From NCBI GenBank assembly GCA_014656495.1, contig BNCN01000005.1:124001-188000 (forward strand): a stretch of DNA of 64,000 nucleotides, read 5' to 3'. This document shows positions 57,866-64,000 of this stretch, piece after piece (within the stretch, counting starts at the first letter, position 1; every line of letters starts with the position of its first letter). A program made the translations under genes and the position numbers. Source of the stretch: Comamonas sp. KCTC 72670 (GTDB lineage Bacteria > Myxococcota > Myxococcia > Myxococcales > Myxococcaceae). The notes under the pieces were generated by a model. The model ran no database searches. It saw nothing but the letters and a program-made list of their open reading frames with translations, and was not told where the DNA came from.

Positions 57866-60381
57866 GCACGCGCTCCTGTCGGCAGGCGTTCTCGATGCTC
57901 GGACCGGACACGGAAGGATCCAACGCCTCCCTGGTCGTCCATCAACCACACCAGGGACTCGGGAGCGCTGGTGGCGCCCCGGGCGAAGTCCCGCACGGCC
58001 ATGCATACCGCCACGGCCCCCGTTGCCGCCCCCAGCTCTCCAAAGGCTTCGGCAGGTGACCAATGCGGGAGTGATGCCAGTGAGACTTGAGGCGCCAGCA
58101 CGGGCTGCACGTGACCCCAGGCATAGGCACGGCGGTCGCTCCCGTTGAGGCACCCGATGACTCTGCCGGGGAGCGGGGGGCTTGGGGGCTCCAAAGGTCC
58201 GAGCGTCGATGCGAGGCTGGTGGCCAGGGCGCGCCCAGTGCAGGCGGCGCTCACCCAGCCCGAGGCTTCCTGGACGTGGACTCCTTCGCAGCGGGCGAGG
58301 ACCGGGACACCCCGCGCTGCCGCATCCTGGCTGCGTTCCAGGAGGAGGAACGCGGCGCCTTCGCCAGGCATCATGCGGGCCGGTTGGCCTGGCACCTTGA
58401 TGCGGCCCAACTGCTTCAAGGCTTCGAGCCGTTCGGGCGAGACGAGGCTGTCGATGCCTCCCACGATGCACCGCTCCAACCGGCCCTCCTGAATCGCTGC
58501 TTCGGCTGCCTTCAGCGCCCGGAGGAACCCCAGGGTGTCGCCGGGGAAGCTGCGTTGGTGTTCGTGGGCGATTCGAAGTCCGGTGAGCTTCGTGAGCAAC
58601 GAGAGCAGTTGGGGCGCCAGGATGTCTCCCCCGGAGGAAGAAGCCCTGGGCGGTTCGTCTTCGGCTTCCAGGCGCTCTTCTTCCAGCAGTGTGGCGCGGT
58701 AGGCGCGGACGTCCGCGCCACTGGGAAGGGCTACGAAGAGGCCACACTGCGTCGTATCCACTCCCGAGGGAGGCTGCATCGCCGCGAGTGCTGCCTCTCC
58801 CAGCCGAACGAGCCGGCCCAAACCCGTGAAGCCTTGCGTCAGGGTTGGAATCGGGTGGCCTCGGAGGGCCTGCGTCTGACCATTGGCGGCGTCGACTGCC
58901 TCAAGTCCTTCGAGCTCTTGGGCGCCCGAGACTCCCGCACGCGCGGCGGCACAGCTGCTGATGGCATCCAGCCCCAGGGGCGAGACCAGCCCGAGTGCCG
59001 TGATGACAGGGGCATTCCGGCGCCAGGAGGCTGGGCGCCTCTCAAGCCGTTCCGGAGGTGGCGCTGCTGACTCCCTCGGGAGTGGGGGCGCTGTCCCCAT
59101 GAGGCTGCGGAACGCGTGCATTCGCGCAGGGCGAGGCGCGGTGTGGAGGCCTTCGAGCGCCCGCAGCTGCGTGGCCATGAATGTGCCAAGCGGTGGTGCC
59201 CAGGTGAACTGGCTGCGGAGCATGAGCTCCAGTGCCAGGGGGGCGCGGCGGCGCATGGTGCCCTCCCTCAGCGCGTTGAGAAGCGCGTCGGGAGTGCGGG
59301 GATGCCCGTTGAGATACCGTTCGTCCTTGGCGAACTGCTGACGGTGCGCCTTCCACCACGCATGGATGGTTTCGGCGTGGGGCAGGGGAAGCCAGGCTTC
59401 AGGGGCCGGGACGAGGGCGGCTTCGAGCGCCTGCTCCTCTTCGGCCGAGGCCGACGCATCAAGACGGACGGTCGTGCCGTCCATGCGGAGTCCCGTGATG
59501 GCACTGAGGGTCTCCGCCGCCATCCGCGCGACGTAGGGCTCGTGCGAAGACAGCAACGGGAGGCAAACCTCCACCACGCCGGCTCTGCCGCTGAACCCCA
59601 GCGCCCAAAGGACTTGTTGGCGCAGCGCCGGTGTGCTCGGCTCCATGAGCATGTCGAGGAGCCGGACTTGCTCCGCATCTTCTCCTCCGATGGCGACGAG
59701 CAGTCGGGCCAGGTCTCCTCCTGGCTGAGGGTTCGTGGCTTCTCGAAGGCAGGTTTCCCAGGCGGGAGGGTGCCGCAGCTTCAATCCCGCGATGATGGCG
59801 GCGTCGCGGACCTCGGCATCGGGGGCTGTCAGTGCGTCGGCGATGCGTGGAAGGCAGGACGGCGTTGGGTGCAGGAGCGCTGCCCGGAGGCTGGCGGCCC
59901 GGACAGGTGAAGGGCTCTGGGGGCTGAGTCGTTCGAGGAGCTGCGGGATGGCGAGGCCCCACTCCGCCAGCACGTCGATGAGCGACGCTTGCACGAGCGG
60001 TGGGCTCGTCTCCAGACGCTCCTGGAGCGCGGGTGCGAGCCCCGGGCGTGGGCGTGTCCGAAGTGCCTGGCAGATGGCGGTGCAGGGGCCTGGACTTCCC
60101 TGTTCGAGGCATTCCAGGACGGGAGCATGCTGCTGGATGTCCTCGTCGATGAGGATGAGCGTTGCCGCGGAGATGCGTTCGGAGTCGTCTGACGCCAAGG
60201 CCTCGGCGAGCCGTTCGTGGTCCGCGGTGCTCGCGGAGAGCACCGCGCCATCCACATGGGCGCGAAGCCGCGCTTCGAGCTCGGCTGTCTCTGCCGGCGT
60301 GTGTCGCGGCGATGTCAGCGCATGACCGCGCTGGTGCCAAAGGAAGGCCGCCTCATCGAAATGAACGTCGAAGTGGTGCAT
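57862..60381 (-). CDS. HEAT-repeat / pseudo-ketosynthase fusion protein, module 2
   Basis: 839 residues from ATG 60381 (MHHFDVHFDEAAFLWHQRGH). Residues 1 to about 440 are HEAT repeats (QVLWALGFSGRAGVVEVC, AAETLSAITGLRMDG, FAKDERYLNGHPRTP), equivalent to the separate protein at 13361-14677. Residues about 457-839 form a ketosynthase fold (ITALGLVSPLGLDAISSCAA, CIVGGIDSLVSPERL, MMPGEGAAFLLLERS). The nucleophile position reads RSFPGDTLGF with no Cys, and the GH motif reads AFGELGAATGAV. Both losses are shared with module 1. The fusion argues that HEAT and ketosynthase proteins bind each other in module 1. Toxin translation is coupled to it. Confidence 0.85.
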   Translation of the reverse strand: MHHFDVHFDEAAFLWHQRGHALTSPRHTPAETAELEARLRAHVDGAVLSASTADHERLAEALASDDSERISAATLILIDEDIQQHAPVLECLEQGSPGPCTAICQALRTRPRPGLAPALQERLETSPPLVQASLIDVLAEWGLAIPQLLERLSPQSPSPVRAASLRAALLHPTPSCLPRIADALTAPDAEVRDAAIIAGLKLRHPPAWETCLREATNPQPGGDLARLLVAIGGEDAEQVRLLDMLMEPSTPALRQQVLWALGFSGRAGVVEVCLPLLSSHEPYVARMAAETLSAITGLRMDGTTVRLDASASAEEEQALEAALVPAPEAWLPLPHAETIHAWWKAHRQQFAKDERYLNGHPRTPDALLNALREGTMRRRAPLALELMLRSQFTWAPPLGTFMATQLRALEGLHTAPRPARMHAFRSLMGTAPPLPRESAAPPPERLERRPASWRRNAPVITALGLVSPLGLDAISSCAAARAGVSGAQELEGLEAVDAANGQTQALRGHPIPTLTQGFTGLGRLVRLGEAALAAMQPPSGVDTTQCGLFVALPSGADVRAYRATLLEEERLEAEDEPPRASSSGGDILAPQLLSLLTKLTGLRIAHEHQRSFPGDTLGFLRALKAAEAAIQEGRLERCIVGGIDSLVSPERLEALKQLGRIKVPGQPARMMPGEGAAFLLLERSQDAAARGVPVLARCEGVHVQEASGWVSAACTGRALATSLASTLGPLEPPSPPLPGRVIGCLNGSDRRAYAWGHVQPVLAPQVSLASLPHWSPAEAFGELGAATGAVAVCMAVRDFARGATSAPESLVWLMDDQGGVGSFRVRSEHRERLPTGARA

Positions 60382-60411
60382 GTCCCGCCGCCGGAAGGAG
60401 CGCGATGCGGT

Positions 60412-60876
60412 TCAGAGCTTCTGGCCGCAACACCAGCACTCGGGTGCAGCCTCGGACTGGGACGATGCGATGACGGGAGGCTGGATGAGCGGAGCCGGGG
60501 GCGTGTTCTTGTCGTTGTGGAGCATCGGGTCCAGCGCCCGCGCCACGTTCTTTCCTTCGAACTTCACGTCGAAGGAGTAGTTGACGAACTCCGCCTTGCC
60601 CTTCGTCTTGCTGGAGGCGACCCCGCCTCCCGCGGTGCCAGCCTCGTCCCCGGTGCTCGTGCTGAAGTTGGAGTCCTTCAGGCAGACGGGGTTCCCCTCG
60701 ACGGAGACACTCGTACTCCCCTTCGCAGTGTCAGACGACTTCGCGATGTTGGGATAGGGAAGCGGGATGGGCCCGGAGGGGCTTGGCGTCTTGCATACAT
60801 CCGGAAAGGCGACCGTGACTCCTTGAGAGTCCTTGGTCACCACGGACATCTTGTTGACGCCAACGGTGTTGGCCAT
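60412..60876 (-). CDS. DUF4150 PAAR-like spike protein, module 2
   Basis: 154 residues from ATG 60876, with GAGAGGGG six bases upstream. It is nearly the same as the protein at 8098-8565 through about residue 137 (VTVAFPDVCKTPSP, STGDEAGTAGGGVASSKTKG, MLHNDKNTPPAPLIQPP), then diverges to a tail with CWCCG. The family caps type VI spikes. Here it leads the module, 30 bases before the HEAT-ketosynthase gene, with no DUF2169 gene. Confidence 0.88.
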   Translation of the reverse strand: MANTVGVNKMSVVTKDSQGVTVAFPDVCKTPSPSGPIPLPYPNIAKSSDTAKGSTSVSVEGNPVCLKDSNFSTSTGDEAGTAGGGVASSKTKGKAEFVNYSFDVKFEGKNVARALDPMLHNDKNTPPAPLIQPPVIASSQSEAAPECWCCGQKL

Positions 60877-60986
60877 AGCGCCCCTCTCAGTGGAAAGGGG
60901 AGTCTAGGTTTGGCCACGAATGCCTGTCCATTGAGGGGCATGTATGGACTTGCAGGGGCGGGTCCGCCCCGAAGCGTACCGCGACC

Positions 60987-61475
60987 CTACGTCGACGACC
61001 TCTTGCCGCGCCGGGGCGGGCGGGTGCTGGTGGTGCTCTCGGGCGGGAACAGCCAGCCCTCCGTGCTGCGCGGCGCCGTGGAGTTCGTCTGCGCCGCCGG
61101 CGCGGGCTCCAGGTGCATGCCACGGCAGCCGCGGCACCAGGACTGGGGCCGGCGCTCGCCGCGCATGATGCGGTAGCCGAAGTCCTGCGCCGTGGGGCCC
61201 CGGTGGCCGCAGCGCGGGCAGGTGCTCAGGGACGTGACGCCCGTCTCCTTCGCCTTCTGCTTGCCGTGCTCCACCACCAGCGCCAGCGCCGCGGCGAAGC
61301 CCACCCGCCGCTCCGAGGCGACGTGGAAACGCCGCGCGCGCTTGCGGCCCTTGCCGCCCAGCACGGGCACCAGGTCCATGCCGCCAAGGAGGTTGCGCTG
61401 CTCGAGAACGAGGGTCGACGAGCTGTTCGGGGTCGAGTGGCTCACAGGTCCACTCATACCGGGGCGGTCTGACAT
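60987..61475 (-). CDS. Small zinc-ribbon protein, unknown function
   Basis: 162 residues from ATG 61475 (ATG 61457 is an alternative; neither has a good ribosome site). The middle shows GGKGRKRARRFHVASERRVG and a pair of Cys motifs, CPRCGHRGPTAQDFGYRIM and SWCRGCRG, that would bind one zinc. The C-terminus is Thr/Ser/Arg-rich and probably disordered. It resembles small regulatory or nucleic-acid-binding zinc ribbons. It lies 110 bases upstream of module 2 on the same strand. Confidence 0.68.
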   Translation of the reverse strand: MSDRPGMSGPVSHSTPNSSSTLVLEQRNLLGGMDLVPVLGGKGRKRARRFHVASERRVGFAAALALVVEHGKQKAKETGVTSLSTCPRCGHRGPTAQDFGYRIMRGERRPQSWCRGCRGMHLEPAPAAQTNSTAPRSTEGWLFPPESTTSTRPPRRGKRSST

Positions 61476-61579
61476 GCCCTGTGGAGGGGGATGCCGACCC
61501 GCCCTCCCCTCGGAGGGGTACTGATTAAAAGTTCAGTAAATCCGAGGTTCTACGCATCCACCCCTGTCGGTAGGACGCG

Positions 61580-61606
61580 GGCGCCACGGACCGGGGCCGT
61601 GGCGCC
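61580..61606. terminator. Hairpin after the HAD-IG nucleotidase gene
   Basis: GGCGCCACGG and CCGTGGCGCC form a perfect 10-bp stem with a 7-base loop, 14 bases beyond the nucleotidase stop on the minus strand. No T-run follows. Confidence 0.55.
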
Positions 61607-61619
61607 GACGCCTGCCTGC

Positions 61620-63131
61620 CTACTCTCCGCCGTCCGTGCCGGACACCCCGCCGCCGCCCGCGTCGCTGGCGCCGAACACGGGCGTGCCGCCAGGGATGCT
61701 CGGGTCATGCGGGAGGCTGCCGCGCGGGCTGCGCAGGTAGACGAAGGGCGTGGCGAACAGGAAGTTGGACACTCGCGACGTGTAGATGTCCGCGTAGCGC
61801 TCCACCTGCCGCGCCAGGTGGCTCTTGTCGTTGCCCGCCCGCGTGAGCAGGCCCCAGATGGGGTTGGACAGCTCGGTGGCGGCGCGCGCCATGGGGCCCA
61901 GCTCCGCGTCCAGGGACTCCATTTCGGTGCGCAGCGCCGCCAGCCGGGCCACCAGCTCCGGCTCGGTGGGCGTGTCCGAATGCGGGCCGTACTGGAAGCG
62001 CCGCCGCTGCAGCTCCAGGCGAATCTGGCAGCTCTCCGCCTCCATTCGCTCCTTGACCACCATGCGCTCGGCCAGCCGCGTCTCGGTGGCGCGGAACGAG
62101 GCGATGGCGCGCACCTCGTCCTCCAGCTCGCGCAGGATGAGCGCCGTGCGCCAGCGCAGCACGTTCTTCGTCACGTGCACGTCGCCGAACATGTGGTCGC
62201 CCACGTAGAGAATCTGGTCGCCGCTCATGCCCAGGTGGCGCTCCAGCTCCACCGCGCTGCCGCCGAAGTACGGCGTGCCGGGCTTGAAGGGGCCGGTGTG
62301 GGGACGCAGCAGCGCCTCGCCGCTGGACTCCACCACCTCGAAGAGCGACGAGCGCGTGGTGAAGAACTCCGGCTTGCGCGCGGAGACAATCACCACGTCG
62401 AAGAGCTGCCGCCACGTCATGCCCGCCGGCAGGTGCCGGTCGAAGGCGAAGTGCATCATGGGCTCGGTGTAGGCCCACTCGCTGTTGGTGATGAGCAGCA
62501 GCTTCTTGCCGGCGTTGCGCTGGTCCAGCAGGGCCAGCGGCGTCTCCGGGTCGTCGATGACGTAGCGCTCCGGGTCGGCGATGATCTCCGCCTTCAGCCG
62601 CCCCTGCATGTGCGTGGCGTCCAGGTTCTTCCGCACGTGCTCGTAGAGGTCCGAGTAGCCCATGGGCCCCGGGAGCTGGCCGGCGTCCAGCCGGTCCACG
62701 AGCTGCGCGTAGATGCACGCCTCCGACAGCGAGAAGAGCGTGTTGAGGAACACCCAGCGGCGCTCGTGCAGGTCGATGATGGTGCGGGCGTACTCGTCGC
62801 GCTGGGCCTCGAAGCTCATGGCCTGCGTGCCATGCAGCGCCTTCTTCACGAAGCCGAAGCGGTTGGCCTTGAGGAGGTTGCCCTTCTCCGTGTCGATGAT
62901 GAGGCCGCGCATCGACAGCTCGGGGTCGAACGAGAGGTCCGCCACCGGCCAGCCCTGCTCCACGAGCCGGTCTCGGATGTGCTCGTAGGCGCGGCGCTCC
63001 CACGCCTCCACGTGGTAGTGGATGAGCGTGTAATCCATGTCGTAACCCACGGCCTTGATGGCGCGCAGGTTGAGGGTGCGATTGCAGAACAGGCCGCGCT
63101 CGGGCGGCGGACCAGGAATGAACGGGCTCAT
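61620..63131 (-). CDS. HAD-IG family 5'-nucleotidase
   Basis: 503 residues from ATG 63131 (MSPFIPGPPPERGLFCNRTL). The HAD nucleophile motif is GYDMDYTLIHYHVE, the middle motif lies at LLLITNSEWAYTEPMM, and the final acidic motif is LYVGDHMFGDVHVTK. A long C-terminal helical part and a Gly-rich tail follow. It matches the IMP/GMP-type cytosolic 5'-nucleotidase (cN-II) family, which releases phosphate from purine mononucleotides. It overlaps no neighbour. Confidence 0.9.
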   Translation of the reverse strand: MSPFIPGPPPERGLFCNRTLNLRAIKAVGYDMDYTLIHYHVEAWERRAYEHIRDRLVEQGWPVADLSFDPELSMRGLIIDTEKGNLLKANRFGFVKKALHGTQAMSFEAQRDEYARTIIDLHERRWVFLNTLFSLSEACIYAQLVDRLDAGQLPGPMGYSDLYEHVRKNLDATHMQGRLKAEIIADPERYVIDDPETPLALLDQRNAGKKLLLITNSEWAYTEPMMHFAFDRHLPAGMTWRQLFDVVIVSARKPEFFTTRSSLFEVVESSGEALLRPHTGPFKPGTPYFGGSAVELERHLGMSGDQILYVGDHMFGDVHVTKNVLRWRTALILRELEDEVRAIASFRATETRLAERMVVKERMEAESCQIRLELQRRRFQYGPHSDTPTEPELVARLAALRTEMESLDAELGPMARAATELSNPIWGLLTRAGNDKSHLARQVERYADIYTSRVSNFLFATPFVYLRSPRGSLPHDPSIPGGTPVFGASDAGGGGVSGTDGGE

Positions 63132-63228
63132 GGCCCCCCTGGCTTGCCCCGGTGCGGGGCAAAAGTCGATGCTTTCGTCCACGGCCGTCCGCTGGACGGC
63201 AGATGTCCAGCGGCCAGCCCGGGTCGAA

Positions 63229-63780
63229 TCAGCCCTGCTTCGCCAGCTCCGCGTCGATGGCGGCGGTGAGGCGCGGGTCGTCCGCGGTGACGTCCGGGGC
63301 GAAGCGGGCCGCCACGCGGCCGTCACGGCCAATGAGGAACTTCTCGAAGTTCCACTGCACTTCCGGGACGGGGTTGGCGGTGATGCCGTAGCCCTGCAGC
63401 CGCGAGCGCATGGGGCCCTCGCCCACCGCGTCCGGGATGGCGCCCGTCAGCGCGTGGTAGAGCGGGTGCTTGTCCTCGCCCACCACCGAAATCTTGGAGA
63501 AGAGCGGGAACTTCACGTCGTAGGTCAGCGTGCAGAACGCCTTGATCTCCTCCTCGCTGCCGGGCTCCTGACCCAGGAAGTTGTTCGCGGGGAAGCCCAG
63601 CACATCGAGGCCCTCGGCGCGCTTGCGCTCGTAGAGCTTCTCCAGGCCTTCGTACTGCGGGGTCAGCCCGCACTTCGAGGCCACGTTGACCACCAGCAGG
63701 ACCTTGCCCTTGAACGGGCTCAGCGTCTGCGGGGCACCGTCGATGGACTTGAGCGGGATGTCGTAGAGGTTCTGGCTCAT
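63229..63780 (-). CDS. Glutathione peroxidase-family protein
   Basis: 183 residues from ATG 63780 (MSQNLYDIPLKSIDGAPQ); the frame extends to 63828. The catalytic residues are Cys in NVASKCGLTPQY, Gln in FPANNFLGQEPGSEEE and Trp in VQWNFEKFLIG. Cys replaces selenocysteine, as in most bacterial members, which usually use thioredoxin. It reduces peroxides in the cytoplasm. Confidence 0.93.
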   Translation of the reverse strand: MSQNLYDIPLKSIDGAPQTLSPFKGKVLLVVNVASKCGLTPQYEGLEKLYERKRAEGLDVLGFPANNFLGQEPGSEEEIKAFCTLTYDVKFPLFSKISVVGEDKHPLYHALTGAIPDAVGEGPMRSRLQGYGITANPVPEVQWNFEKFLIGRDGRVAARFAPDVTADDPRLTAAIDAELAKQG

Positions 63781-63914
63781 GCCGCCCCGTATAACCGGTC
63801 GCCCGGGCAGGGGCCGCAAAGAGTACAAAAACTAGAAATTACGACTATCCATGGGCCGACAGGAGGTAGGTTCCGCCACCGATTTCCCTCCTTTCTCTCT
63901 CTGGAGATTTGCCC

Positions 63915-64000
63915 ATGACGTGGACGATTCGGAGCCTCTTCCTTGGTGTGTTCCTGCTGGCCGGCTGCAAGCACGGCGGCGCGGTCACGCCTCCCACCAC
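63915..64000 (+). CDS. Start of a lipoprotein gene (cut by window end)
   Basis: ATG 63915 is preceded by GGAG at nine bases. The 28 visible residues (MTWTIRSLFLGVFLLAGC, then KHGG) are a lipoprotein signal with an LAGC lipobox. The 134-bp gap before it, shared with the divergent peroxidase gene, has an AT-rich stretch (ACAAAAACTAGAAATTACGA) that could hold a promoter. The rest of the gene is outside the window. Confidence 0.75.
   Translation, partial: MTWTIRSLFLGVFLLAGCKHGGAVTPPT

Noticed and set aside
57866..58747. N-terminal extension of the module 2 toxin to a 546-residue protein
   Set aside because: The extension overlaps the ketosynthase-like gene in another frame and is Arg/Pro/Gly-rich; the toxin start at ATG 57865 overlaps the upstream stop as in module 1.
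1..64000. Possible tRNA, rRNA, insertion sequence or prophage genes
   Set aside because: No cloverleaf-like sequence, transposase motif or phage structural gene was noticed by eye. A tRNA scan would be decisive and was not possible here.

Overview
The window looks like chromosome from a myxobacterium of the Myxococcus/Corallococcus/Pyxidicoccus kind. GC and GC3 are very high, there is a MYXO-CTERM surface-anchoring tail at the end of a glycoside hydrolase, lipoproteins are numerous and carry 'DAG' linkers, and DUF1592/DUF1552 and SO2930-type cytochrome gene pairs are present. No tRNA, rRNA, CRISPR array, transposase or phage gene was seen.

Layout. Positions 1-7188: a sigma-54 activator/histidine kinase pair (activator cut by the window edge), a small membrane protein, a GH15 hydrolase and a lipoprotein penicillin-binding protein. 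Positions 7499-15746: a PncC-type amidase, then the first of two related type VI-style toxin modules: a DUF4150 PAAR-like protein and, on the opposite strand, DUF2169 adaptor, HEAT protein, ketosynthase-like protein, AHH nuclease toxin, an array of Imm11 immunity genes with one broken copy, and Imm49. Positions 16654-23144: four tightly coupled genes (UnbU-UnbV-like fusion, GNAT-like protein, GH3-type acyl-adenylate amide synthetase, Rieske oxygenase) that look like a small uncharacterised biosynthetic or redox operon. Positions 23162-33346: MEDS histidine kinase, a repeat protein made of an Arg/Glu helix, a secreted trypsin-like protease, a double left-handed beta-helix protein, a MATE pump, a PPC-like repeat lipoprotein and a double GNAT protein. 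Positions 33386-46584: an ABC importer lacking its ATPase, a di-heme cytochrome/beta-helix pair, an HODM-like protein, FKBP, dienelactone hydrolase, two CAP lipoproteins and the DUF1552/DUF1592 pair. Positions 46948-54422: ferredoxin-NADP reductase with a tiny upstream ORF, an M3 peptidase, CheR, three envelope proteins, an SDR and a small basic protein. Positions 54568-60876: a zinc-ribbon membrane protein, a second small basic protein and the second toxin module. Positions 60987-64000: zinc-ribbon protein, HAD-IG nucleotidase, glutathione peroxidase and the start of a lipoprotein gene.

The strongest candidate for an undescribed system is the twin toxin module. Both copies have PAAR-like, HEAT, ketosynthase-like, AHH toxin, Imm11 and Imm49 genes. 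The HEAT and ketosynthase proteins are separate in the first copy and fused into one 839-residue protein in the second. In both copies the ketosynthase fold lacks the catalytic Cys and the His of the usual GH motif, and the next gene, the toxin, starts inside its stop codon. I infer that the HEAT/pseudo-ketosynthase pair is a dedicated adaptor that loads the AHH toxin onto the PAAR tip. No VgrG, Hcp or sheath gene lies in the window, so delivery by T6SS is inferred from the PAAR-like and DUF2169 families.
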